Shown: piece by piece, positions 47,910 through 57,230 of the stretch
Layout: every line of letters begins with the position of its first letter
How positions within the stretch are numbered: the first letter of the stretch is position 1
Assembly (NCBI RefSeq): GCF_900110875.1
Contig: NZ_FOFM01000003.1
Span: 62,001 to 126,000 of the forward strand
Reading direction: 5' to 3'
DNA: 64,000 bases
DNA from: Pseudovibrio axinellae
GTDB lineage: Bacteria; Pseudomonadota; Alphaproteobacteria; Rhizobiales; Stappiaceae
Position numbers and translations under genes: made by a program
The notes under the pieces: model-generated
What the model was told of the DNA's origin: nothing
What the model saw: the letters and a program-made list of their open reading frames with translations, nothing else
Database searches by the model: none

Positions 47910-47957
47910 GGCAGCTAGAGCTAGAGTATCGGGGGATTCTAGCTCTGCTGCCTTTTT
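47910..47957 (+). terminator. Rho-independent terminator (hairpin 2)
   Basis: Arms 47910-47925 and 47938-47952 pair with a single bulged base over 15 bp, followed by TTTTTATTT. It ends the small-gene transcript or a separate small RNA. Confidence 0.88.
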
Positions 47958-48197
47958 ATTTATCTAGTAAAATCAAATCATTATAATAACTACCTTACTG
48001 CTATTAGTAATTTTATGCTGGTGGTCTTAATGCTCAAAGTAAGGTTGAACTAATATTATTACTCGCTTCTGTATTCATGAAATCTTCTGATAAATCGAAG
48101 TAATTTCATTCACCTTCTGTATTTGCCTGATCGTTATCACAAAAAATTGTACGCAGATTGATGTGCGTATATCTGTGATTTTGTGAAGGGAATTACC

Positions 48198-49076
48198 ATG
48201 GCTACAAGTGAGAGGCGCACGGAAAAAGTATCGATCCCAAGCGTGGGCGCAACACTGGTTGGCACGGCTTATTGGCCCGCTGGTGAGCCGAAATCATCGA
48301 TCTTGATTAATTGTGCAATTAGTGTACATCAGGCATTTTATGTTCGGTTTGCCGAATGGGTCGCGGAGCAAGGACACCTGTGTCTTACTTATGATTATCG
48401 CGATTTTGGAGCATCCTCTAAGGTGCATCCTCGCCAGTCTGAAGCAACGATCTCTGATTGGGGCGTGTTTGATCAGCAGGCTGCATTGGAGGCCCTTTTG
48501 CAGCTGGCGGATACTCCTAAGGTTCATGTGATTGGGCATTCTATGGGTGCTTTCATGATGCCACTCCATCAAAATCTTAGGAAAGTGGATCAGGTCACAG
48601 CTGTCGCGTGTGGCCATGCATACTGGCGTGATCACCATCTACCTTATATCTTCGCTGTGTTGGCTTATTGGTACTTGCTTGGTCCGGTGGCTACACGCAT
48701 GAAGGGATACTTGCCCGGCAAATCAATGGGACTGGGCGCGGACTTTCCTGCAGGTGTTTATTGGCAACTGCGTAAATGGTGTACCTCACCAACGTTTTTT
48801 AAATGCGACCTTGGTGACACACTGCCGCTGATGCTGGAGGAGCCGTTCACAGGCCCGCTGCGGATCATGTCCCTCACAGATGATGACGTCGCTCCCACGG
48901 CCTCTGTTGATCGCTTTGCATCATGCTTCAAAGGAGCGCAGATCACACGTCAGCTGCTTCACCCAGCTGATTATGGAATTGGTGCCGTCGGACACATGAG
49001 CGCATTTTGTAAACGAAATGCCGCCTTGTGGCCGGAGATTCTAGGTGCATCTGAACTTAAAAACGCTGCTGCCTAA
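48198..49076 (+). CDS. Alpha/beta hydrolase
   Basis: The ATG at 48198 (SD AAGGGA) gives 292 residues. The nucleophile elbow GHSMG, the acid region LTDDDVAP and the histidine in GAVGHMSAF make a full catalytic triad. The layout (GTAYWPAGEPKSSILINC, YDYRDFGASS) matches the COG4757 group of predicted hydrolases. No signal peptide is present. Substrate unknown. Confidence 0.9.
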   Translation: MATSERRTEKVSIPSVGATLVGTAYWPAGEPKSSILINCAISVHQAFYVRFAEWVAEQGHLCLTYDYRDFGASSKVHPRQSEATISDWGVFDQQAALEALLQLADTPKVHVIGHSMGAFMMPLHQNLRKVDQVTAVACGHAYWRDHHLPYIFAVLAYWYLLGPVATRMKGYLPGKSMGLGADFPAGVYWQLRKWCTSPTFFKCDLGDTLPLMLEEPFTGPLRIMSLTDDDVAPTASVDRFASCFKGAQITRQLLHPADYGIGAVGHMSAFCKRNAALWPEILGASELKNAAA

Positions 49077-49269
49077 CTTATTCCACACAGATGGAAATCT
49101 CCTTTCGGATTATGTTAGAAAGCCGACCAAAATATCGAAGTAGTCTGTTGCACCTTTGAGTGCTGACAGACTGCTTTTACATGACGAAAAATTGAAAATT
49201 ACAAGCTTAACCGTTGACTGACCCATATATGAGCGTGGGCTTCTCTAGTTTCGAAAAACAGGTAATTTC

Positions 49270-49764
49270 GTGGTTTTAAGGCTGATAAAAATTCTGGTCG
49301 CATGGGCCTTTGGAGCGTTCGCAGCCCTTGTGTGTATCAGCAATTTTCAAGAGGCCTCAATAAACCTCGGTTATATCCAAACCGTTATTTCGATGGTTGA
49401 TGTGTTCCCCACGAGCCCAAGGTCTCGGGCCTTTTTACCGCTGGAAAGCATCTCAACTCTGTTAAGCATAATCGTGGCGCTTGATGGGCTCATTGCATTC
49501 CTGCTGATTATTGGTGGCCTGCGCATGCTCATCAATATACAGGGCCCAGCTTTACAGTTTAACCGCTCCAAGTCTGTGGCCTCGTTTGGCTACTGCGTTG
49601 CGTTCTTGCTCTGGTTTGTGGGCTTTGTGACCATCGCTGGCGAATGGTTCCTGGCCTGGCAATACCCGATGGGGAAGGGTGCTATAGATATCTCTTTTAA
49701 TATCAGTATGGTCGCGTTGTTGGGACTGATCTTTTTAAATCAAAAAGATGATGAGGTGACGTGA
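49270..49764 (+). CDS. DUF2165 small integral membrane protein
   Basis: The 164-residue protein starts with GTG after AGGTAA and has four membrane helices (about 5-25, 66-86, 104-124 and 138-156). NFQEASINLGYIQTVISMVD and FVTIAGEWFLAWQ are landmarks of the DUF2165 family. Function unknown. Confidence 0.88.
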   Translation: MVLRLIKILVAWAFGAFAALVCISNFQEASINLGYIQTVISMVDVFPTSPRSRAFLPLESISTLLSIIVALDGLIAFLLIIGGLRMLINIQGPALQFNRSKSVASFGYCVAFLLWFVGFVTIAGEWFLAWQYPMGKGAIDISFNISMVALLGLIFLNQKDDEVT

Positions 49765-49901
49765 GACGATCCAAAATCTCTTAGTTTCCCTCTATTAGAT
49801 GTGACCTGAGACTATCCAGCCGAAGCATTTGAAGGACTGCTTTCGTCAGGAATTTGCTCCACTTTTGAAATGCAGAACTCTTGTATTGATTGGGAGCGGA
49901 T

Positions 49902-50561
49902 ATGGATACCACCTTCGGGAGGAATGGATTTTCTGGCCAACCTGCCGCGCCTAATAAGCGGGTGCACGAGACCGTTCCATTTCGCTTTCTCAGCAACAAC
50001 TACCTGATTGGGCTTGGCTTAGCGCTTCAAAAAAAGAATTTTAATGAATACCTGACAGGAAGCGGCAATACCGTTCAGCGCAAAATAGGCACGCAGGTAC
50101 AGAGGGTAACGCTTCAGTACACCAACAAATCCTTTTACTTTTCATCCATCAGCAATGGGGCAATCGTGGTTTTCGATTATCTGTCTCAAGATGAAAAGCT
50201 GGCACAGATCAACTCATTCGCTCATGTTGGCAAACAATTTGCGATGATCAAAAAACAACAGATCAGCGAACTACATGAAATCGCCAAGAAAACGCGGGCG
50301 GCCAGCGCGATAGACCTGCTGCTTGATGACTATCCGGGGTCCTTGACCATGTTACACCCGGTCAAGATACACAGGTGGATAGGTAAGGATCGGATCGATT
50401 GGTATGCCCGTCAAGGCGGACGTCATTATCGCATCAAAACCTCCAATGCAGGCGCTGCTTTGAAACAATGGTCTGACGATAAGGTCCTGCTCAGGCTGAA
50501 TAAAGGTCAAGTTCGACTGCATGAACATATTCTTCAGACCCGCGGCGTTGCACAAGGCTAA
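49902..50561 (+). CDS. Hypothetical protein of unknown function
   Basis: From the ATG at 49902 (SD GGGAG) it encodes 219 residues with no signal peptide, membrane helix or recognised motif. It is basic overall and rich in Lys/Gln in the middle (KKQQISELHEIAKKT). The SD and codon use support a gene. I do not recognise a family. A TTG start at 49890 would add four residues. Confidence 0.65.
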   Translation: MDTTFGRNGFSGQPAAPNKRVHETVPFRFLSNNYLIGLGLALQKKNFNEYLTGSGNTVQRKIGTQVQRVTLQYTNKSFYFSSISNGAIVVFDYLSQDEKLAQINSFAHVGKQFAMIKKQQISELHEIAKKTRAASAIDLLLDDYPGSLTMLHPVKIHRWIGKDRIDWYARQGGRHYRIKTSNAGAALKQWSDDKVLLRLNKGQVRLHEHILQTRGVAQG

Positions 50562-50738
50562 TCTGGAGCCGGCTTAAGACATCGCCTTGTCAGCCTTAGC
50601 ACTATCAAGAGTTGAAAAGACAAGCCCAAAGTCATTTGGGGTGTGTCATGAGCAAATGAATCCTATGCTGCTCAAAGCGTGCTGGCATGGAATGGCGAAG
50701 AGCAGGGCTTTTCGCGGCGAACAGGCGTCATTTAAACG

Positions 50739-50770
50739 AAAAAAGCGACTCGATGAGCCGCTTTTTATCT
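50739..50770 (-). terminator. Terminator after the PhnA-like gene
   Basis: AAAAAGCG and CGCTTTTT arms with an inner CTC/GAG pair and a T-run on the minus strand. Confidence 0.8.
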
Positions 50771-50792
50771 TTTTCAATAAAGCGCAGGTGCT

Positions 50793-51371
50793 TTATGACT
50801 TTTTCACGAACTCTGTCAGGATGACGATCCGCTGGTCATTTACGCGGCCTTCAATATGCTCTGCGTTGTCGTGCACCAGTGAGATGTTGCGAACAGCGGT
50901 TCCCCGTTTTGCGGTGAAGCCTGCGCCTTTTACCTTCAAGTCCTTTATGAGAGTGACGGTATCACCAGCACTCAGCACCGCACCATTGGTGTCTTTGTGG
51001 ATAACAACGTCTTCATCATCACCAATATCCTGGCCAGCCTGCGCCCATGCCAGTGTCTCGTCCTCAAGGTAGAGAGTGTCGAGCAAATCACGGGCCCACG
51101 CTTCACCAGAAAGACGGTTCAACAAGCGCCATGCACTTACTTGAACAGCAGGTTCTGTGCTCCAAGCGCTCTCATTGAGGCAGCGCCAGTGATTTTGGTC
51201 CAATTCTGCACCATCTACAATTTGTACAGAGCAGGTGGAGCAGGCCAGGATAGATTTATCAGCACCCTCGCGAGCATCTGGGCCAACAGCAACGGCACGC
51301 AGATCATCAGTCGCGCCGCACAGTTCGCATTTGTTCTCTGCGCGGCTGCGCAGGTCATTCTCAAGTGACAT
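50793..51371 (-). CDS. PhnA/YjdM-like zinc protein
   Basis: This 192-residue protein has an N-terminal zinc-ribbon (CELCG at 17-21 and CSTC near 45) and the C-terminal PhnA domain (GDTVTLIKDLKVKGAG, RGTAVRNI, VNDQRIVILTEFVKKS). Despite the name, PhnA/YjdM is not shown to act in phosphonate use in most bacteria. The middle part between the two domains is longer than in E. coli YjdM. It is followed by its own terminator. Confidence 0.92.
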   Translation of the reverse strand: MSLENDLRSRAENKCELCGATDDLRAVAVGPDAREGADKSILACSTCSVQIVDGAELDQNHWRCLNESAWSTEPAVQVSAWRLLNRLSGEAWARDLLDTLYLEDETLAWAQAGQDIGDDEDVVIHKDTNGAVLSAGDTVTLIKDLKVKGAGFTAKRGTAVRNISLVHDNAEHIEGRVNDQRIVILTEFVKKS

Positions 51372-51411
51372 GATTTACGTACCTTCCAGAAACTTCAGGA
51401 TTATTCACGAA

Positions 51412-51438
51412 TAAAGGCGGCCCATAAGACCGCCTTTA
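51412..51438 (-). terminator. Hairpin downstream of lepA
   Basis: Nine-base arms TAAAGGCGG (51412-51420) and CCGCCTTTA (51430-51438) with a 9-base loop. On the minus strand it is followed by TTTATTC, a weak T-run. It lies 160 bases past the lepA stop. Confidence 0.6.
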
Positions 51439-51597
51439 AATTCCAAAAAATAAGGCTTTTGAGCCAGCGACTTACCGTAAAAGTGCTTGTCCTATTCTTG
51501 GGCCCAGCACAATCACCGCTGCAACGCTGCCTTCCTCGCACGGCTTTCGCATCCGCAAATGACACTTCGTCATTCGCGTTGTTACGCAATCCGATGC

Positions 51598-53403
51598 TCA
51601 GTCATCCATCTTCAGCGCTTGAATGAACGCTTCCTGAGGGATCTCAACCTTACCAAACTGGCGCATCTTCTTCTTACCCGCCTTCTGCTTGTCCAGCAGC
51701 TTGCGTTTACGAGAAGCATCACCGCCATAACATTTCGCGGTCACATCCTTACGCAGAGCAGAGAGTGTCTCACGTGCAATCACGCGTCCACCAAGAGCTG
51801 CCTGAATAGGAATTTTGAACATATGACGAGGGATCAGTTCTTTAAGAACCTCACACATCGCACGTCCGCGTTTATCTGCCTGCGAACGGTGAACCAGCAC
51901 GGAGAGAGCATCAACTGGCTCGTCGTTTACCAGAATAGACATCTTGGCCAAATCACCAGCACGGTATTCGCTGATTGTATAATCAAACGAAGCGTAGCCT
52001 TTAGAGATGGACTTCAGGCGATCATAGAAATCGAAGACCACTTCGTTGAGCGGCAGGTCATAAGTGACCATAGCGCGAGACCCAACGTAAGAAAGGTCAA
52101 CCTGTACACCGCGGCGATCCTGACACAGCTTCAGGATTGGGCCAAGATACTCATCCGGCGTCATGATGTTGGCACGGATCCATGGTTCACGGATCTCTTT
52201 GATCTTCACAACATCGGGCATATCCGCCGGGTTGTGCATTTCAAAGTTGGAACCGTCAGTCATCTCCATCTCATAAACAACAGATGGTGCTGTTGCGATG
52301 AGGTCCAGATTGAACTCACGGGAGAGACGTTCCTGAATGATCTCTAGGTGCAGCAGACCAAGAAAACCACAGCGGAAACCAAAACCAAGCGCAGCCGATG
52401 TTTCCATCTCATAAGAGAAAGATGCATCATTAAGGCGCAACTTGCCCATGGCAGAGCGAAGGTCTTCAAAGTCGTTCGCATCAACCGGGAACAGGCCACA
52501 GAAAACAACAGGCTGTGCAGGCTTAAAGCCCGGCAGCGCTTCGGTGCAGCCCTTCTTGTCATGGGTTATCGTGTCACCCACGCGGGTATCCGCAACTTCT
52601 TTGATGGAAGCTGTCAGAACACCAATTTCACCGGGTCCAAGACGGTCCGTTGTAACAAAGGCTGGGGTCATCACACCAACGCGGTCAACTGGATAAACAG
52701 CGCCAGTACCCATCATCTTGATGGTGTCGCCTTTTTTCAGTTCACCGTCGATGATGCGAACCAGAACCATCACACCAAGGTAGGTGTCGTACCAGCTGTC
52801 CACCAGCATGGCTTTCAACGGTCCGTCCGGATCGCCTTTTGGTGCAGGAAGTTGTTTGACGATTGCTTCCAAAACATCAGGAATACCAAGTCCGGTCTTC
52901 GCTGAAATCATCACTGAGTCAGAAGTATCAAGGCCGATCACATCTTCGATCTGCTCTTTGATGCGATCCGGCTCAGCAGCAGGCAAGTCGACCTTGTTAA
53001 GCACGGTCACGATATCGTGGTCGTTGTCGATGGCCTGATAGACGTTCGCAAGCGTCTGCGCTTCCACACCTTGGGAGGCATCAACCACCAAAAGGGAGCC
53101 TTCCACCGCAGCAAGGGAGCGCGAAACTTCATAGGCAAAGTCCACGTGACCTGGGGTGTCGATCAGGTTCAGTGTGTACTCTTCACCATTGTCGGCCTTG
53201 TAGATCAGGCGAACGGTTTGAGCCTTGATGGTAATGCCGCGCTCCTTCTCGATATCCATGGAATCGAGAACCTGCTCCGTCATCTCACGATCAGTGAGAG
53301 TGCCGGTAGACTGGATGAGGCGATCAGCCAAGGTAGACTTACCATGGTCGATGTGCGCGACAATCGAGAAATTGCGAATATTGGACAAAGTTTTAGTCGT
53401 CAT
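51598..53403 (-). CDS. lepA: Elongation factor 4 (back-translocating GTPase)
   Basis: This 601-residue translational GTPase has the G1 motif [14 protein letters not shown] (about 16-29), switch region [14 protein letters not shown]3 DTPGHVDF and G4 NKVDLPAA. The C-terminal LepA-specific domain ([25 protein letters not shown]) is complete. It reverses translocation on stalled ribosomes. It is monocistronic here as far as can be seen. Confidence 0.98.
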   Translation of the reverse strand: MTTKTLSNIRNFSIVAHIDHGKSTLADRLIQSTGTLTDREMTEQVLDSMDIEKERGITIKAQTVRLIYKADNGEEYTLNLIDTPGHVDFAYEVSRSLAAVEGSLLVVDASQGVEAQTLANVYQAIDNDHDIVTVLNKVDLPAAEPDRIKEQIEDVIGLDTSDSVMISAKTGLGIPDVLEAIVKQLPAPKGDPDGPLKAMLVDSWYDTYLGVMVLVRIIDGELKKGDTIKMMGTGAVYPVDRVGVMTPAFVTTDRLGPGEIGVLTASIKEVADTRVGDTITHDKKGCTEALPGFKPAQPVVFCGLFPVDANDFEDLRSAMGKLRLNDASFSYEMETSAALGFGFRCGFLGLLHLEIIQERLSREFNLDLIATAPSVVYEMEMTDGSNFEMHNPADMPDVVKIKEIREPWIRANIMTPDEYLGPILKLCQDRRGVQVDLSYVGSRAMVTYDLPLNEVVFDFYDRLKSISKGYASFDYTISEYRAGDLAKMSILVNDEPVDALSVLVHRSQADKRGRAMCEVLKELIPRHMFKIPIQAALGGRVIARETLSALRKDVTAKCYGGDASRKRKLLDKQKAGKKKMRQFGKVEIPQEAFIQALKMDD

Positions 53404-53532
53404 GGGCGCTCAATTACCACTGCTTTGCTCTATGGCAAAGCACATAATAAGCACCCATGCTTTTTTTTGGCGTTTTCCAGCCAATAAAGTGAATAGACAG
53501 AGCTCAGAACCCAACTTTTCCAAGAACAGCGC

Positions 53533-54279
53533 CTAAAAGTGATATTCGAGGCCTAAACCAAATAAGTGGGCAGTAATGTCCGTCGATGCGTTGCCAGACC
53601 CGGAAATATCACCTTTCGTGCTGAGTGAGATGTCCGCAGTCTGGAAGAAACCATATTCCAGAGTTGCCCCTAGCTTAGGGGTGATCGCGACTATAACGCC
53701 CGCACGGGCAAGCAATGCACCAACGGTAGACTGGTTGCCTTTGATTGAGAATGAATTACCGTTCTCGTCCGTCCCTTTAATCGTGCCGATCACCGGAAAA
53801 GCAGCCCCAATACTGAAACCAGCAAACGGAATTACCTTTTTTGTAATCGGGGAGAGGGGGGCGGCGAGCACAACACCTGCCATCACATAGGCCGCAGCAA
53901 CCGACCCGCTTCCGCCACTCACACCTGAAAGGTTAGAGACACTGTTACTGATATAACCAGTATCCAGCTGTAGTTTCACAAAGTCGCCGGCAGTCACGCC
54001 GCCAAAAACAGCAGCATTCCATCCAATATTATACTCAATGAACTTCGTTCGCCCGGTGCCAGGGGTATAAAGATCGCCATCTGGAGCATAGGAGGCAAAA
54101 ACCTTGGCTCCGGCGTAGGGCTTGAGCGGAAACATACCCATCGCCGCAGTTTCAGCCGCTTCTTTCGCAGCCGCTTGCGCTGCCTCGGCTAAATCTGCTC
54201 CGTAAGCACGCGTAATGTGTGCTCCTGTCGACAAGAACGCAGCAACAATCATAATTAAAGTAAAGGAAGGCGTTCCCAT
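53533..54279 (-). CDS. Outer-membrane beta-barrel protein
   Basis: The 248-residue protein begins with a signal peptide (MGTPSFTLIMIVAAFLS, cleavage near ITRAYGA). It then alternates hydrophobic and polar residues as amphipathic strands, ending LFGLGLEYHF with the terminal aromatic residue typical of outer-membrane barrels. SD AGGAGA precedes the ATG. The size suggests an 8-stranded barrel of the Omp25/OmpW-like range; function unknown. Together with the next gene it forms a pair of similar proteins. Confidence 0.75.
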   Translation of the reverse strand: MGTPSFTLIMIVAAFLSTGAHITRAYGADLAEAAQAAAKEAAETAAMGMFPLKPYAGAKVFASYAPDGDLYTPGTGRTKFIEYNIGWNAAVFGGVTAGDFVKLQLDTGYISNSVSNLSGVSGGSGSVAAAYVMAGVVLAAPLSPITKKVIPFAGFSIGAAFPVIGTIKGTDENGNSFSIKGNQSTVGALLARAGVIVAITPKLGATLEYGFFQTADISLSTKGDISGSGNASTDITAHLFGLGLEYHF

Positions 54280-54455
54280 TGCGCACTATCTCCTGAAGTC
54301 ATGGAGGGAGATTCGCGCAAATAACTAAGTCTTACTAAATATTAAATGGTGTAATTCACAGAACAAGAGAATTCTAAGTACTAATTACAGGGAAATAATT
54401 TGTTAAATGAGCTTGGTGATTGTAATTTTGGTCAATAGAGTGACTTGCACCAAAA

Positions 54456-54474
54456 AGGCGGCAACGTGCCGCCT
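54456..54474 (-). terminator. Rho-independent terminator after the second barrel gene
   Basis: A perfect 8-bp GC stem (54456-54463 with 54467-54474), 3-base loop, followed on the minus strand by five T. Confidence 0.92.
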
Positions 54475-54519
54475 CTGTCAATATTGACGCTTATTGCGAT
54501 CTTGAACCCCATTTCCGAT

Positions 54520-55215
54520 TCAAAAATCGTAACGCAGACCCAAACCAATCATGTGCGAACTCAGGTTTGTTTTGAGCGTATTTTCTACAGCAAGGCCGCC
54601 AGCAGTGGTCGTCTGTGTCACATCAAAATCAGCCGTCTGGAAATAAGTATAGTCAGCAAATAAATGCGTGTTCTCATACATCTGGTAGGCAAGGCCGCCA
54701 GTGAGCTTCCAGGCAAACACATATTGGTCTTCTATGTCGATATCACGGGTCTGAAACCCATCTGATAAGAGCCTTTTGTCCATCTCAGGTTTTGCGATAC
54801 CAATCCCGCCGCCAGCAAATGCTGTTACTTGATTGCTCAGGGGAATGTCAGCAAGAATATTCGCCATTGTATAACCGGCAACCACACGCCCGCCGCTGTC
54901 GTTGGTGATGGTAATTGTATCACTGCTGAAATTTTGAACGGTGCTTGCCAGATACCCAAGCTCGCCTTCTACCCGCAGGTAGTCATTGATCCGCTGTCCG
55001 AAACTTGCACTGATCGCCCATTCACTTTCATAGTCTGCATGATAGCTATCAGTTGGGTAGCCGCTGACAGCGTCAAAACTACTGCGAAGCGAAAATGCCT
55101 TCGCCCCCTTTAAACTAACATACGTGGTGTTATCTTGAGCCTGCAGGTCTGAGGTCCCTCCGATTACCAGTGCAACACCTGTTAAGAGCGTAAAAATACG
55201 CAAAATCCGTTTCAC
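54520..55215 (-). CDS. Outer-membrane beta-barrel protein
   Basis: The GTG at 55215 is chosen because GGGAG lies 8 bases before it; it gives a 231-residue protein with a signal peptide (KRILRIFTLLTGVALVIGG, cleavage near LQAQ). The mature part has strands with LRVEGELGYLAS and HLFADYTYFQTADF and ends MIGLGLRYDF, a C-terminal aromatic as in porin-like barrels. AYQMYENTHLFADYTYFQT resembles the neighbour's YGFFQTADI, so the two are related. Function unknown. Confidence 0.8.
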   Translation of the reverse strand: MKRILRIFTLLTGVALVIGGTSDLQAQDNTTYVSLKGAKAFSLRSSFDAVSGYPTDSYHADYESEWAISASFGQRINDYLRVEGELGYLASTVQNFSSDTITITNDSGGRVVAGYTMANILADIPLSNQVTAFAGGGIGIAKPEMDKRLLSDGFQTRDIDIEDQYVFAWKLTGGLAYQMYENTHLFADYTYFQTADFDVTQTTTAGGLAVENTLKTNLSSHMIGLGLRYDF

Positions 55216-55571
55216 TTCAAATACTCCCGACATGAAAATGCGAGTGAGGAGATATTCAAGACTGCATGATGGGGCCCGGTTAAATGAGCGCAACTTGCTT
55301 TAAAACAGCGTGTTTGTGTTGCACAAATAAACGAATGCTAAGCTTAAACATAACCAATATCATTTAAGATTATTCTTGAATATCTTGGTTAAAAATACGT
55401 AAAAATAACAATAACTTATTCTAATTCATCTATAGATGATGGCGAATATCTGTCCCGAGCGACTAAAGAGTAGTCTGTAATAAACTCAAGTATTTGCCTA
55501 CGGGAGTTTCTTGAGCGCTTTTAAGAAATGTGTCAGAGCTGAACCCTGACATAAGATCTTGAGGGGCTCCT
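55216..55571. other. AT-rich intergenic region
   Basis: This 356-base stretch holds no gene. It should contain promoters for the divergent barrel and acetyltransferase genes, but I see no clear sites. Confidence 0.5.
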
Positions 55572-56099
55572 ATGAATTTGCGCCGTGCCATCAAATCCGA
55601 CCTTCCTGCACTCTTGGAAATTCATAATGATGCTGTCAAAAGCCTTGCCGCGATTTGGACAGATGCATTAGAGACACTGGAAGATCGAGAAAACTGGTTC
55701 GATAAACGAACGGCAGGTGGTTTCCCAATTATCATTGCAGAAAATAGCCAGGGTGAAATTCTCGGTTATGGAAGTTACGGCCCGTTCCGTGAAAAGTCAG
55801 GTTATGACAAAACCCTGGAGCATTCTGTCTACATCAGGCCTGAGGCGCAAGGCAAAGGAGCCGGGTCCGCCTTACTGCAAGTGCTGATTGTGCTGGCAAA
55901 GCAAGATCAATATCACGTTCTAATCGGTGCAATTGACAGCGAAAACAAAGGCTCAATTCGCCTTCATGAGCGCTATGGCTTTAAAGTAACCGGAGAATTG
56001 CCCCAAGTTGGCTTCAAGTTTGGCCGCTGGCTAGATCTGACGCTGATGACACTCATATTGAATGATGATGAGGCCCCGGTTGCATACATCCATAAATAG
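55572..56099 (+). CDS. GNAT acetyltransferase, phosphinothricin/methionine-sulfoximine type
   Basis: The 175-residue protein is a GNAT domain from end to end. The acetyl-CoA-binding motif is RPEAQGKGAGSALLQ (about 89-103), preceded by VYIRP, and followed by IGAIDSENKGSIRLHERYGF. These match the PAT/MddA group that acetylates phosphinothricin or methionine sulfoximine. SD GAGGGG precedes the ATG. Natural substrate not known. Confidence 0.9.
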   Translation: MNLRRAIKSDLPALLEIHNDAVKSLAAIWTDALETLEDRENWFDKRTAGGFPIIIAENSQGEILGYGSYGPFREKSGYDKTLEHSVYIRPEAQGKGAGSALLQVLIVLAKQDQYHVLIGAIDSENKGSIRLHERYGFKVTGELPQVGFKFGRWLDLTLMTLILNDDEAPVAYIHK

Positions 56100-56181
56100 A
56101 CCAGAGAGGGGAGGGCATTAGCTCCCCATTTGACTGGTACCGTTCCTCTTGCCCGAGGAGTATAGCGTCATCTGTTACGGC

Positions 56182-56886
56182 TTATTGCGATGGCCAGGTA
56201 ATGTAAAAGTGCAGGTTGATGCCTATTCCGATGAAAGCCGCGTTTAGACCGGTTGCTATATCTATTAGCTGTCCATCTTCATTTAAAGTTGTAAGGTCGC
56301 TGAACAGTTCAGAGGGGCTGGTATACTCACCGGTGTAATCGACAGAGGATGTACCAAAGACGTAGTTTCCTTGGTCATCGAGATAGACAACTAATTTTGA
56401 CTCAGTCTTTAACCCGTAGTCAGCCATATCTTCAATGTTTAAAGTACCACTGTTGAAGGCATCTAACATCTCTTGGGACTGAGCATCGCCGTTTGCTGCA
56501 CCTTGAGTAATTGCGGTTATGATGCCAATTTGGACGCTTCTGCTGTCAGGATTCGACCACTCTTTCGATGTATCAAAGAACTCTTGAATGGCCGCTGCTT
56601 TGATTTCCCGCTTATGCAGGTAGCTGTTTAAAGCATTGTTCGTTTTTTCAAGTTCCAGTCCAACAAGAATTTCAAATATTTTGCTGACAGCTTGGTCTGT
56701 ACCCTTGTTGTTGTCGCTGGAGGGAACAGACAAGCTTTCGTTTCGAAATTCTTTGTCAGGTTCTGCCTCAAGCATCTCCTCTAAAAGCGCAACTGAAATG
56801 TCTTGCTGAGAAATAAGTGGAGGTGGATCAAAGCGACCAGCTATATTGGTGTACGAAAATGAGAGACGTGTCCCTGCCGAATCCAT
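56182..56886 (-). CDS. Orphan hypothetical protein
   Basis: The 234-residue acidic protein has no signal peptide or membrane helix and no motif I can name. It is rich in Glu, Asp, Asn and Ser, with a C-terminal segment LNAAFIGIGINLHFYITWP that is the only hydrophobic stretch. It lies in an AT-rich pocket with 344 bases of non-coding DNA upstream. Composition and isolation suggest a lineage-specific or acquired gene. Confidence 0.55.
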   Translation of the reverse strand: MDSAGTRLSFSYTNIAGRFDPPPLISQQDISVALLEEMLEAEPDKEFRNESLSVPSSDNNKGTDQAVSKIFEILVGLELEKTNNALNSYLHKREIKAAAIQEFFDTSKEWSNPDSRSVQIGIITAITQGAANGDAQSQEMLDAFNSGTLNIEDMADYGLKTESKLVVYLDDQGNYVFGTSSVDYTGEYTSPSELFSDLTTLNEDGQLIDIATGLNAAFIGIGINLHFYITWPSQ

Positions 56887-57230
56887 TGCAAATACCTCTA
56901 AAAATATAAAATTAATTGCTACAGAGTTGGGTATCTACCCGGTCAACAGACTTCATATCTGGTAAGCTAGCAATATTAAGCTCTAACATGTGCATCAAGA
57001 ATTCTAAGGATGCTTTTAGCTGTAGTCAAATTCTAAAAATGCTAGGAATTTAATAGATTTTTTTAAAGTTATATACTTAGAAACATCAAGAGTTAATTAT
57101 AGCAAGAAGCGGCGCAGCCAATAATTTAAGCGTGTTCATGTAAGCGGAGCAGTGGCAGGAGAGTTCAATTCGCTCTGATTGAAACGCCTGTATACCGTTA
57201 AAGAACAGACAACCCGAATGCCAAACCGTC
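56887..57230. other. AT-rich intergenic region
   Basis: No gene, repeat or clear site is visible in these 344 bases. Confidence 0.5.

Larger units (their letters stand above)
47832..48197. other. Structured 3' region and AT-rich gap
   Basis: It contains two hairpins (below) close to the small gene, then about 240 AT-rich bases before the hydrolase gene in which I see no element beyond a possible promoter. Confidence 0.55.

Noticed and set aside
51401-51589. Minus-strand frame after lepA containing ANDEVSFADAK, reminiscent of a tmRNA tag
   Set aside because: No tRNA-like ends or tmRNA structure could be found around it, and the start is an unsupported TTG.
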